Below are positions 48,638 through 58,899 of a stretch of 64,000 bases of DNA, in pieces. Location: contig QYAI01000040.1 of assembly GCA_003988855.1 (NCBI GenBank), positions 1 to 64,000 of the forward strand. The letters are read 5' to 3'. The position numbers and the translations under genes were made by a program. This stretch comes from Arachnopeziza araneosa. Taxonomy: Eukaryota > Ascomycota > Leotiomycetes > Helotiales > Arachnopezizaceae. Below the pieces are notes generated by a model. That model worked only from the letters and a program-made list of their open reading frames with translations. It was not told the DNA's origin and did no database searches. Every line of letters starts with the position of its first letter. Position 1 is the first letter of the stretch.

Positions 48638-49284
48638 CTTGATATATCCAAATTAATACCAGGATAGTTTGTTTACCGTTGGTGGTCCGGGGAAAATTTA
48701 TTCTTGTTCTTACCAGTGCATCAGAATCGGACTATCTCGCTTGGGCACGCGAAAGCTTCGCAACTGCAAAATCAATGAAGAGGTGAAGTATTAGTTAATA
48801 TCTGTTTCTAGTCATAATTAAACGCAAGACTCTAATTTTAAGACCTAAAATATTCAAATAAGAGGTTCTTGTTGATTTCATTTTTTCCAGATATGCCTGC
48901 AGTTCATGAGCTTGTATTTCTACGCTTTGATTCGGAGGAGCTATTTTCGAAGACACTTGGGGAATTGAGCTATCTAAGACTCTTCATATGCTGGGTTTTG
49001 AAATAATATATGGACTATTGATATCAAAGAAGAGTGTTGTTTGTTCGTGTGGAACCGTGCCTCCAGAAGCTATGCCCTTTGGTTCATCAAAGGTCAATCA
49101 AGTCTCAATGGTCAAGTGTAGGGACGGCATATTTGTCAAATACTGGTACACGATTCTCAGATATATGTAGGGTTTGACGACTGCTTCTTTTGACCAGTGA
49201 TACAATGTACAATTTCCCAGCCCTCTTCTTCTCTCTGCCTGCAGCTAGCAACCATCATCCTTCACTCAGCCATATACTCGACAT
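48638..49284. other. intergenic region MAK10-ATP15
   Basis: About 650 bp, AT-rich; MAK10 promoter and ATP15 3' end. No gene seen. Confidence 0.4.
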
Positions 49285-49660
49285 CTAGGAGGATTGAGCT
49301 GCCTCAATCGCCGCTGCAGCATTGGCATCAGCAACATTTTTCACGTCGCCTTGTTTCCCGTTCTATTGTCAATCGTCAGAAATTTCTTTGTTCAAAGCTT
49401 GTCCAGAGATTGTTAAAACACTCACGTTCCATTTCGCAAACCTCAAATCCATTTCTCCCCTTCGTTCAGCAGCTAGTCTCTTGTCATCCTTCAAGCTTCG
49501 TCGCACGACTCGTGCGGCGACTGAGAGGTATTTGTTGTAGCTATTGCAGCACTGTCAGTCTGTGTCTTCGGCCAAGCTGGTTTGCTCAATTGATCTGCTA
49601 ATCAGGGGAAAACAAAATTGTAACGTACGTGAGACCTGAAGCTTTCCACGCGAATGCCAT
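49285..49660 (-). CDS. ATP15: mitochondrial F1 ATP synthase epsilon subunit
   Basis: Central-stalk subunit of mitochondrial F1Fo ATP synthase. Three exons (49660-49629, 49540-49426, 49362-49285) give 74 residues; no single open frame of useful size covers it. Seen: MAFAWKASGLTYNKYLSVAA, then RVVRRSLKDDKRLAAERRGE, LRFAKWNNGKQGDVK and an Ala-rich tail. The Trp-Lys-x-x-Gly-Leu-x-Tyr-x-x-Tyr start and the Arg-Arg-Ser-Leu-Lys block are the family signature. Small size is normal (about 60-75 residues). Complex III core protein QCR2 is the next gene on the same strand, a coincidence of respiratory function rather than an operon. Confidence 0.92.
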
Positions 49661-50148
49661 TATGTGTGACTGAAAAGGTTGGATTGAGGATTGTAATGGT
49701 TTGTCGATGTCAAGGTGGACCGTTTAGTTCGGACAGAATCTCGGAAGCTTCGAATGGAAAATGCCGGAGCGCCACGTGACTTATGATTCGATGGAAACAT
49801 TGGAATGGAAGGAAACTTGATGTTTGCAACGTGTAATAAGCCAGCACAACTTATCCTTAAGCCAATTTCTATAGCACAGTAATAGATAACTTGGGAAGAA
49901 TTAGAATAACCATCTACATTAAAAACCTAAAGTTCATCTCTTTAGAAGAATTGTTTTGAGCAATGGTGTTGATTTGCGACAACTTGAGAAAAACCGGCAG
50001 TGAGTCATGAGTAGTACAACGTTTGGTGCTAGCACTTTAAACATCGTCTCGAGAGAAATTGGAAAATATGGAAATGCTCTGATATCTACAGTACACTCTA
50101 TGAGCTGTTGATACAACCCGGTCTCATCTCTCTACCTTCCTCAACGCT
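49661..50148. other. intergenic region ATP15-QCR2
   Basis: About 490 bp; ATP15 promoter with a GCCACGTGACTT box at about 49774-49785, and the QCR2 3' end. No gene seen. Confidence 0.4.
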
Positions 50149-51714
50149 CTATACCTTCAAACCAATTTCTTCAGCATATGGAAGAACATAGAGATCTCCA
50201 ACAGCTGAAACAGTCGCCTTACCCTCCAAAAGTCCTTTGGCAGCCTAAAGATACGTTAGATTGTCTAACAATGATGATTGAAGATTGAGAACATACCGCC
50301 TTGAGCTTGTCCACGCTCACACCTTCAACAGCCTTACCAATTTCATCGATCTGGAAAGCTTTGCCGCCGTGAACTAGACCAGCGCCGGTCGCAACAAGCC
50401 CCGACTCAATATTTTGGCCCTCTTCTAAAGCACGATACTTAGCAAGAGCAACAGCCTTAGTGAAGTCTTCCTTAGAAATTGAGCCATCGGCGATGCTCTT
50501 GAGAGCTTTGACAGCTTCAGTTGATGCATTTCTAATGGCGGCAGCGTCGCCAGTGAATTGAATAGTCAACAGCCCAGCATCGGAATATGAATAGTGAGTT
50601 GTGGACGCGCTAGCTCCCGGGAAAGAAGATGCAGCTTTGGAAAGCAAGGAGAAGCCGGGTGACCATTTAATCGTTGATTGTCCACCTAAAAGAGCTGCGA
50701 GGACAGCAGTTTCTGGCTTGTATGATACGCCGGCGGTGAATGAACTTGAACCAGGGAAGGCGATAACCAAAGAGTTGCCAGAAGCATGGGCAATCCTCTC
50801 CTCGCCACCGTAGTACTTTGAGGCTGTGTTTGATGGAGCACGAGATCCAGTTGCGACATCCTTGAAGAACTCGCCCACCCATTTAGACAGGTCAGCCTGG
50901 CTAGTACCGTTCGCAACCACCGCAATATTCGACTTGCCGTACGCGGAAGAAGCGAATTCAGAAATTGTCTCCTCGTTGAGATATTTCGACAGAGGAGTTG
51001 ACGAAGTAGGGTATAGAGGTGTTCCAAGGCCGTGATGGAATGCTACACCGTGAGCTGAGTTTAATGCAAGCTCGGAGACGTTGGCAAGCAGACTCTTTTG
51101 AGCCAATTTAACAATTGGCTCAACCTCTTCGTGATATTCATGAGCTGCGATTGAATCAGAAAAACATAACTGGAAGACTATATAATGATTATCTTACCGG
51201 TGAACTTGGTTTGGGAGACGACTTCTGCAAGCAACTCTGTGAAGTATGGGAGATCTTCTCGAAGAAACTTAGCTTCGATGACCAAGGCCTCTCTTGTATG
51301 GTATGCAATCAATTGGCCTCCAAGAAGTTCGGCCTCCCTTGTGATTCGGAGCGCAGATCGTCTGTTAGTATTCTAAACCAAGGAATGTTAGTTCTCTCCT
51401 CAAATTTGAAGGTCCCCGGTTTCCTCCGTGGAGTGTTTACCCACCTTGAATGCGAACAACTCCAAACCCGATGTAAGACCTGGCGCGGATTGATATCTAG
51501 TTCCAGCCTTTGAAACTACTGCGAGCTTCGTCGTGGGTCCTGCAACGTCTCTGCTGGCGGTTTTGACTCCAGCAACGTCTGCAGTGTCGTATGAAAAGGA
51601 TGTCGAACCAGAGACCGTGGCAGCAAGACCACGACGACTCGCGGGCATTGGGCCACAGCACTGCCCTCGAAGGACAAGCCTGGCATTGCGTCCAATCGCC
51701 GACCGGGAGATCAT
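50149..51714 (-). CDS. QCR2: ubiquinol-cytochrome c reductase core protein 2
   Basis: Core subunit of mitochondrial complex III, an M16 metallopeptidase-fold protein without catalytic activity. Four exons (51714-51445, 51372-51198, 51144-50297, 50244-50149) give 462 residues. Seen: a basic presequence (MISRSAIGRNARLVLRGQ), the core start TTKLAVVSKAGTRYQSAPGL, NTNRRSALRITREAELLGGQ, FHHGLGTPLYPTSS, GGQSTIKWSPGFSLLSKA, and the C-terminal exon with GKATVSAVGDLYVLPYAEEI. The inverted zinc motif HxxEH is absent, as expected for core 2. The gene is divergent from RPC82, with 304 bp between start codons. Confidence 0.93.
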
Positions 51715-52018
51715 TGTTGGGGAGAGATGGAGGAATTGGAGTGACAATGGTGGTTTGCAGTCGTTGAAAGCTTCCAGTTCTTGAGGCTAGGCGCTAAATC
51801 TGACTAGGGTGTGGGCCGTTTCTTCGGCTGCCAGTCACAAAATGCCCCCGCTACAGTCATTCGAGGTCTTTTTCTCGTTCCCCACCATTCTATCTACAGC
51901 CTCCGAAAAATATATCCTCCGACCACTCTGCGAATACCAACCTCGTATCCGTCAATGAAGCACCGGTAGCATCTGTGGAAGCTCTAGAGATTTTGGGATA
52001 ATCTCTAGCAGCAACAAA

Positions 52019-54296
52019 ATGTCTCGAGTAAGTCGCTAAGAAATACTTTGCCTACCCGCTTGCCTTTTACACTCACCTTCTAACTTAACTTCCAGTCAAA
52101 ACACGCAGTAGAGCTTTGCGCTCTTCTCGTTGACGAGACCTACGGCGAGCTAACTTCCGTATGTACTAATACTTAAATGTCTCGAAGTCTTGCCGCCAGC
52201 CTCTTGGACGTTTTGCGCAGGCTGAGTAAATCATTTTGATTTGGTCAAGTCTGACGATTCATGTAGCGGATATTCACGATCCTACTTCGCAGAGGGCGAT
52301 TACCAATACCCCTTCTTTCCAAGCATACCCGTCTCACTCCCCGGCAGCTACGCCATGGTCTTGCGGTCTTGCTCCAGCAAAACCTTATATATCATAGCTT
52401 CGACGAGGATACGGGCTCCACGCATTACGAGGCCAATGAAGAAGCCGCATACGGGCTAGTTCGATCTGGAAAGATCATGGAATCAGTAGCAGACAGATTC
52501 GGTTCAGTTGCAAAGGATATAGTGTGCAATCTATTGCTACTGGGCCATATAACAGTACACCATCTTGAGAACGCATATACTAAGCAGCATGCCAAACCTG
52601 AGGGAGATACCAATGAGACTGCTCTTACGAATGGAACCAATGGTGAATCCGGAAACCACCCCACCCATCACGAAGGCTATCTGCATACAGAGATTGCCCG
52701 TCTACTTCAACTGGGTATCATAGAGACTGTCCAGCCACATATGTTTCTCAGTCCAAGTGACGCATACAACAAGGCCGAGAAGGAATTGCTCCAGACGCAC
52801 TATAATGGCAGCACCAAAGGAACGAAGCAGAAAGAGGAACTTAAGTTAATGATTCAGGGCCGGCTGAGGTCTCTCAGAGCTGAAAATCAAGAGTGGCAAT
52901 CTAATAGCAAGAAAAGACCTTTGAATGGCGGGCATGTCAATGGTATCAATGGTAATAAAAAACGAAGAAGGCTTTCTAATGATGATGAAATAACCAATGG
53001 CAATTGCTATCCTGAAGATGATGGCACAAGGCTGGACGTGGGTTTCCCTGGCTTCAAGACGCAGGAACGATCGCTTGCTAACCTCAAATGAAGCATAATC
53101 TTGTCGTTCGAATTAACTATGAAAAATGCAATGTTCTTCTTCGGAATCAAAGATTAGTTGGGCTTGCTCATGAGCGCATTGGTAAGAGTACCTCAGTTCT
53201 CTACGATTATGCTCTTCGCATTGTGGAGAAAAAGATCTCACGGTGCCGACTTGATGCCAAGATTGACGATGTTACCGACCTTTCTGATGGCCCTACATTT
53301 ACGACTCTCCAGCTCACAAGAGAACTGCCACATTGGTTTGACCCCAGATTAGGCATTGGGAAGGGGGACGTAGGCCCCAATGCTCAAGACTCGGATCTCA
53401 AAGTCAAATTGAAGAACGATGACGCTGAATCAGAAGGACAGTACAGCTCTGATGAGGATGTAGATGGAGATCATCATATGAACGGCAATGGTAAGAGGAA
53501 TGGGAATGGGAATCTCTCGGACCACAAAGATAACTTCGACACCACTCTCGATGACCCATTTGATGAGGACATTGCTCCAAGACCTGCGAAACGTCCAAAA
53601 GTCACTTTCCAAGACAGGTTGCCAAAACCACCAAAATCCGAGCCACCTCAAGAGACAGGAGACAGAATGATGCATGTTCGTCATCACCTGATGCTTCTTG
53701 CTGCAGATCAGTGCAAGTTTATCCGCAAATGTGGAGGCTCTGGATTGGGAGAGTGGACTGTTGACTTTGAGGAAATGACTGATTATCTCCGAAACTCGGA
53801 AATCGATTCCATGGTCCTGGAGAACTTTGGCGTTCATGGTCACCGACTTACGCGAATGCTAATGAAGATGGGAAAGCTGGATGAGAAAACGTTGCCTAAT
53901 TTGGCTTTGATGAAGCAAAAAGACGTTCGAACCAAGCTAGCCGAAATGCAAATGGCAGGCATTGTTGATATTCAGGAAGTTCCTCGAGATACAAATCGCA
54001 CTTTCAGTCGTCTCATGTTCTTCTGGTTCTTCGATACCGATCGGGTGGCTACCATTTTTCTTGAAAATCTTTACAAGAAGATGTCACGGGTCTTCCAACG
54101 GCTTGATATCGAACGACGAAAATACACTGATATCCTCTCCATCACCGAACGATCCGACGTTCGCGACCTTCCACCTGAGGATTACCTCGTTCCAGACCAA
54201 TTGAAATCGCTGGGTGAGTGGAAAGGCAAGCAACAGAGGTTACTAAGCCAGATTCACAGGCTTGATGACTTGGTCGGTATATTCCGGGATTATTAG
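52019..54296 (+). CDS. RPC82: RNA polymerase III subunit C82 (Rpc3/RPC62)
   Basis: Pol III-specific subunit of the C82-C34-C31 subcomplex that opens promoters of tRNA and 5S genes. Four exons (52019-52027, 52096-52158, 52267-53037, 53094-54296) give 681 residues. Exon 1 codes just MSR. Seen: SKHAVELCALLVDETYGELT, RIFTILLRRGRLPIPLLSKH, TRLTPRQLRHGLAVLLQQNL (winged-helix 1), a low-complexity insert with NG repeats near 52600-53000, NLVVRINYEKCNVLLRNQRL, and the C-terminal winged helix with DTNRTFSRLMFFWFFDTDRV and LYKKMSRVFQRLDIER. The third intron uses gtgggt and restores the family frame. Confidence 0.92.
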
Positions 54297-54873
54297 CGTG
54301 TCAGTTCATATGCAACTATAGAAAAGCGATGCATCGAGGTTTGGATGCTTTGGGCATTATAAAGGCGTTATTTGCTAGTTGCATATTTGGACAAATGGCG
54401 TTGAGCCCGGCAGCGAGGAAACCTCCGCTAAAGCGATGGCTGTATGATACCATAGATTTGCCTGGCTGTATTGCAGCGTATGTAGGCAATGACGAAATAT
54501 TTAACTTATGATTGATCATTCATAGCACCCGGCTGATTCAGTTACTTCTCAAAGCAAATTTGATTCTGATGTCTCTATGGGCAGAGATATCTGAAAATCA
54601 TACCTTACAAGTTACACTGGCATCTTTCATACGAATAGGCGATCTCGTTGCCTCATCTAATGTATTTGATTTTGTGTATTAACCATCCATAAATGTGCAA
54701 ACCAGTGCCACAACTCCCATGTTATGCTTTTGTGAGGCAGCCCCCTTAATGCTAATGTAAAATGTACACAAATCACCTTGCTAGAGACCAGCTAGGCCAT
54801 TGGTTCCGACTTGATCATCGTTCTGAAAACCAAGTGATCATCCTATGAAGGAAGTATCAGCAAGCCCCTCATC
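54297..54873. other. intergenic region between convergent RPC82 and PCF11
   Basis: 577 bp of 3' flanks. A short open frame follows the RPC82 stop but lacks features. No gene seen. Confidence 0.4.
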
Positions 54874-57126
54874 TCATTTCTCCTGCTCCAGCTTCCCAAC
54901 ACTCACCTCTGCCTTCCGCTTCCCCAAAACACTAGCCGGTTCTGGTGTATCTCCTCTCCTCTTCGCAACCGCGCTTGAATCTTTTGTGGCTTCTGCATAG
55001 CAACTGGCATGATAGATTTTATCTCCCACTTTTCTCGCGTCCATCCATACAAACTCCTGTGCTACATCTAACCACTTCATCTCGAACTTCTCCTGGCAAA
55101 TGGGGCAGACGCTGTTTGCTAGCGCCGGATCATCCGGTACGGGTAGGTACTCAAGTTTCTTTGCCGCAGGGGAAGAGGAATTATTTGTAGAATCAGGAAC
55201 GACGGTACCGGCTTCATCGTCGATTTCACGCGATTTAATCCAGTCTAGCTCATCGACATACCAACTTCGGTGCTGGCCTCGGCTTTCAGCTTCTTCCATG
55301 CGTCGGCGAACCCGGAAGTGCCAGTCCATATGAGCCTCTTTTTTCTTTCTACCTTCATCGTCTAACTGAAATCGGCGACCGCATTGGGTACATGGAACCC
55401 CGAGACGTTCGTATAAAGTCGATATGAGATGTGGCCGAGGACTATATGGATTAGTAACAGCATCTTCTTAGTATCAGGCAGTCCGGACATACATCTTGAG
55501 TGATGTTGATCTGAGAACAACATCATTTGGAATTTCAGCCAACGGTGTTCTAGAAGTTGGAGGCGTACCAAGGAATGGTGGTGGGAGAGTTGGAATTGGA
55601 GCAGGAGTACTTGTTGTCGAGACTGCGGGAAGCATACCGGCAGCTCGTAACTTTTCAAGCAGAGAGGAGGCATTTGGGACTGAGGCAGAAACTAATGGTG
55701 CTAGAACAGGTGGCTGTGAGTATGTAGGTTGGACTTGAGGAAGCTGAGGGGAGCGGATCTGTGAAGGTGGACGCTGAGACATTGATTGAGAAGCAGCATT
55801 TTGTCTTGCTAAAAGAGCTGCAAGAGCACCAGGGCCTAAAAGAGAGTCCAAGGAGGGGGGCTGAGCGACTGCTACAGGCGGTGGAGGGGGAGGGGCAATG
55901 GGTTTTGGTTTTGATGCTTCAGAAAGTTGCGCAACTTGATCCTTAATGAGCGCTATCTGATCTGGCGGCAATTTTTGATTCTGCAGAATACTTTGCAGAT
56001 CAAGAAGAGCCTTCAGTCTAGTTCCAATAGTGGTATCTTGCACATTCTGAGCCCAGGCTGCTTTTGATTCTGCAATTAACCTCTCAATATCATTACTCAA
56101 TGGGCCGATCACATCCTCAGCTTGTTGATACCCTTGAGGAGGATACTGTTGCCACGATGAATTATTTGGAGGTGGTTGACTATATTGTTGTGGAGACGGT
56201 CGCTAAGTTCTACTCAGTACTAGTTTCTAGATCCTGGAGACTTCACTTACTGGTGGTAGTCCGTACCCTGGAGGAGCATTAGGAGGGCTGGGATAATGCG
56301 ATCCATTTGAGGGATTTTGATACTGCTGTACATTTATTGGAGGTGGGTACTGTTGTTGATTGGGCGGTGGAGGGTATTGCTGTACATTTTGCGAAGGTCC
56401 ATATTGTCCATTGGCGGGAGGTGGATATTGCTGAGGAGGGTAGGTTGGCCCGTATCCAGATGGTGGTTGTGATGGTGGTCGATAAACATTTGGAGGAGTT
56501 GGAGTCTGTTGGTAAGGACTAGGTGATACCACTGGACGTCCTCTGCCCAGATGTTGTTGTTGACTCCTCAAATGTTCTTGATGTGCTTGCACAAACGACG
56601 TCTTTGCTTTGATAAGAGCATTCTCAATGGGTCGAGTGACTTCAGGGGGAAACACAGGTCTCGTGTCCATAGACCCAGGGACGGGCTCTTTCCAAGTCTT
56701 CAGCATCTCGTCCATTTTCCTCCGCACATTATTGTCGACCAAGGCATATGCTTCCATGAAGGTCGAATATAATTGACGCCCAAAGAAGAGAGTATATGGC
56801 GTGCCGACATTCTTAACGACCGAATCGAGAACATAAAAAGCAGGGAGCTTTTTCTGCGGGGAAGTCTAGCAAGTTGTAAGTAAATGAGCCATAAAGGTAA
56901 CGACATCAACGAAGCGTAATAGAGATAGAGTCGCTAGCTGTACTAGCTAATTACAATGGAATCCTCCTACCTGTTTAATGTGATTTTTAACCGCCTCCGA
57001 GATGGCAAGTGCATGCTCTGTATTTTCCTTTGCAATGACTGTTAGATTGCTGATCTCATATCGTGAATTTAGAGTCAGTGCTTGAAGTGCTAAGGCATAG
57101 TCTTCTGCCACTTCTTCGGAAGACAT
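54874..57126 (-). CDS. PCF11: mRNA cleavage and termination factor Pcf11 (CID protein)
   Basis: Subunit of cleavage factor IA; binds the Pol II C-terminal domain through its CID and couples 3' processing to termination. Four exons (57126-56971, 56865-56251, 56202-55493, 55441-54874) give 682 residues. The CID is at about 1-135: EVAEDYALALQALTLNSRYE, QKKLPAFYVLDSVVKNVGTP. Then comes a Pro/Gln/Tyr-rich region of about 150 residues with QQYPPP repeats, a helical linker, and two zinc-finger pairs near the C-terminus (CTQCGRRF...HMDWH and CPICQEKFE...YHASC) flanking DAQEFVWMD-like sequence, here VAQEFVWMDA. The start was taken at the ATG next to the CID, not the in-frame upstream one. Confidence 0.92.
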
Positions 57127-57720
57127 TCTGGGCAGACAAAAGAGCCAAAAGCCAAAGGTGAGTGCAACTGTGCAGACGATTTGGAAGGAAAAGAAATATT
57201 CTTCGTCTGGATCCACCGATTCTTCTGACCGAGAAAGCAAGCTTCAACGACTATCTAGATCCATGCAAATGTGTTCAACTCAGAGAGAACTAGAAGTGTG
57301 TATTTGATGACTGCAATTCCACCCTGACCACCACCCTGAACTTCTTCTTTGTTTGTCAAACGTCAGCCTCGTTGTTTGTCCAGCTCGCCTTCTCAAATTC
57401 CCACTCCTCAAAATCAAATACTTTGACCTAGTCGCAGAGTCGAAGTGGTATCATAAGGCTAGAAAACAGAACTTATCGTCATGTCGTTGTTGTTGTTGAA
57501 TATTGAGGGTTGTTGGCGGACGTTCAAGATGAGTCTCCTCTGATCGGATCGTTAATTAATAAGGCTCCGACATTGCGGCCTCAGGTTACCCAAGCGGCGC
57601 TGCCGTCATGGTGGGCCGTAACCGCTGTGCCTCTTCTACTGTGCCCTCTCACGACTTCTTCTTTCAAGAAACACCACATTTACGCCAAAACATCAAGTCG
57701 TCACATCGTATCATTTGAAG
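57127..57720. other. divergent promoter PCF11 / I9 inhibitor
   Basis: 594 bp between divergent start codons. It contains a TTG-rich run (57483-57500). No further features. Confidence 0.4.
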
Positions 57721-58113
57721 ATGAAACTCTCTATACTATCCACATTATCCCTCATCACAGCCGTCATGGCTGTCACGATGCCACAAAAGAACATCATTGT
57801 CTCCTACCCAGATAATACTCCTGACAGTATCGTCAACCAAGCTATGGATGCCATCAAGGCAGCAGGAGGTGTGATTACTCATGAGTAAGTATTCTGGTTT
57901 CGTAATCTGACAGAAGCAATCGCTCATTTCACGGATTCCAGGTACAAACTTATCAAGTAAGCGTAGCCATTCTGTGCATTTGTATTAATCCTCTAATACC
58001 GGTCTAGGGGATTCGCAGCGAAATCGCCAGCCAAAGTCCTTGAAAGCGTTCAGATTTGGGGAAATGATTACCATGCAGTCATCGAAGAGGATCAAATGGT
58101 CAATGTGTCTTGA
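57721..58113 (+). CDS. secreted I9-type (subtilisin propeptide-like) peptidase inhibitor
   Basis: Probable small inhibitor of subtilisin-family proteases. Three exons (57721-57884, 57942-57956, 58008-58113) give 94 residues; the middle exon is only 15 nt. Seen: a signal peptide (MKLSILSTLSLITAVMA), then KNIIVSYPDNTPDSIVNQAM, KAAGGVITHEYKLIKGFAAK, and VLESVQIWGNDYHAVIEEDQ. This is the beta-alpha-beta I9 fold: Val-Ser-Tyr strand, helix, Gly-Gly-x-Ile-Thr-His-x-Tyr strand, Gly-Phe-Ala, and the closing Ile-Glu-x-Asp. The length fits free-standing inhibitors related to yeast Pbi2, but Pbi2 is cytosolic and has no signal. It ends NVS with no protease domain after it. Confidence 0.8.
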
Positions 58114-58899
58114 ATAAACAGAAAGTAGCACACAGGTTAGAAGGATTAATAAGCAATGGTGGGTGGTATGGCATGTTTCTGTCGGCGTAATGGCATGGGA
58201 TATGGGATTTGGGAATGGATATGGGGTGGGGACACTTGATACCTCAGAATCCAAATGCATTCTATTTTTAGTTGAAAATATCAAGAGTTCGCTGTGATAA
58301 CAAGAACTTGGGCGAGGGCTCACTGTGGACACATCACATTTGTGCTTAGACGGACTCTTGTGGTATTGACATGTGCGACATGGGGCCCAAATCAAGCATC
58401 TATTAAAGGATGAAAACTGATTACCCAAATCAGATAGTATCACCAAAGGTATGATTTCAGCAACTAAGAGCGGCTCTTTTCCGCCCTTACGCGTGAATGC
58501 CTCCATCATTGGTTGGCCATAAAGCCATATTGAATTACCAGAGAGACAATGTTCTTTCATGAAAATGCGGTCTTTAACCATGTCATTTCATTTTTCTTTA
58601 ACTAAGATTTCTTGTACTGAACAATCACATTGTCGATGTCGATGCTGATGAAAGCGATGCCACCTCGGCTTAAACCTGGTTCCTTGTCGCGTCTCATAAT
58701 CTTTTGAGGACACAAAAGTGATAGAGCCAGGAACAGTCGAAACAATGAAACACCTTTTGGCATAAATTTGCCCCTACACGCGTTGTCCCAGCTGTCATGA
58801 TGTTAATACAAACCTACTCCACAATACCTCTTTTTCAATTTCCAAGCTTATTCGTTGTCCTCAGAATTCAAACGACAATTGTGAGCTGAAAGACCAACA
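58114..58899. other. intergenic region I9 inhibitor-hookA
   Basis: 786 bp. A 198-codon minus-strand open frame runs through here into the inhibitor's last exon but has no family features. It otherwise contains the hookA promoter. Confidence 0.4.

Noticed and set aside
57985..58581. 198-codon minus-strand open frame antisense to the I9 inhibitor
   Set aside because: Overlaps the last exon of a well-supported gene and contains no domain; one incidental hydrophobic patch only.
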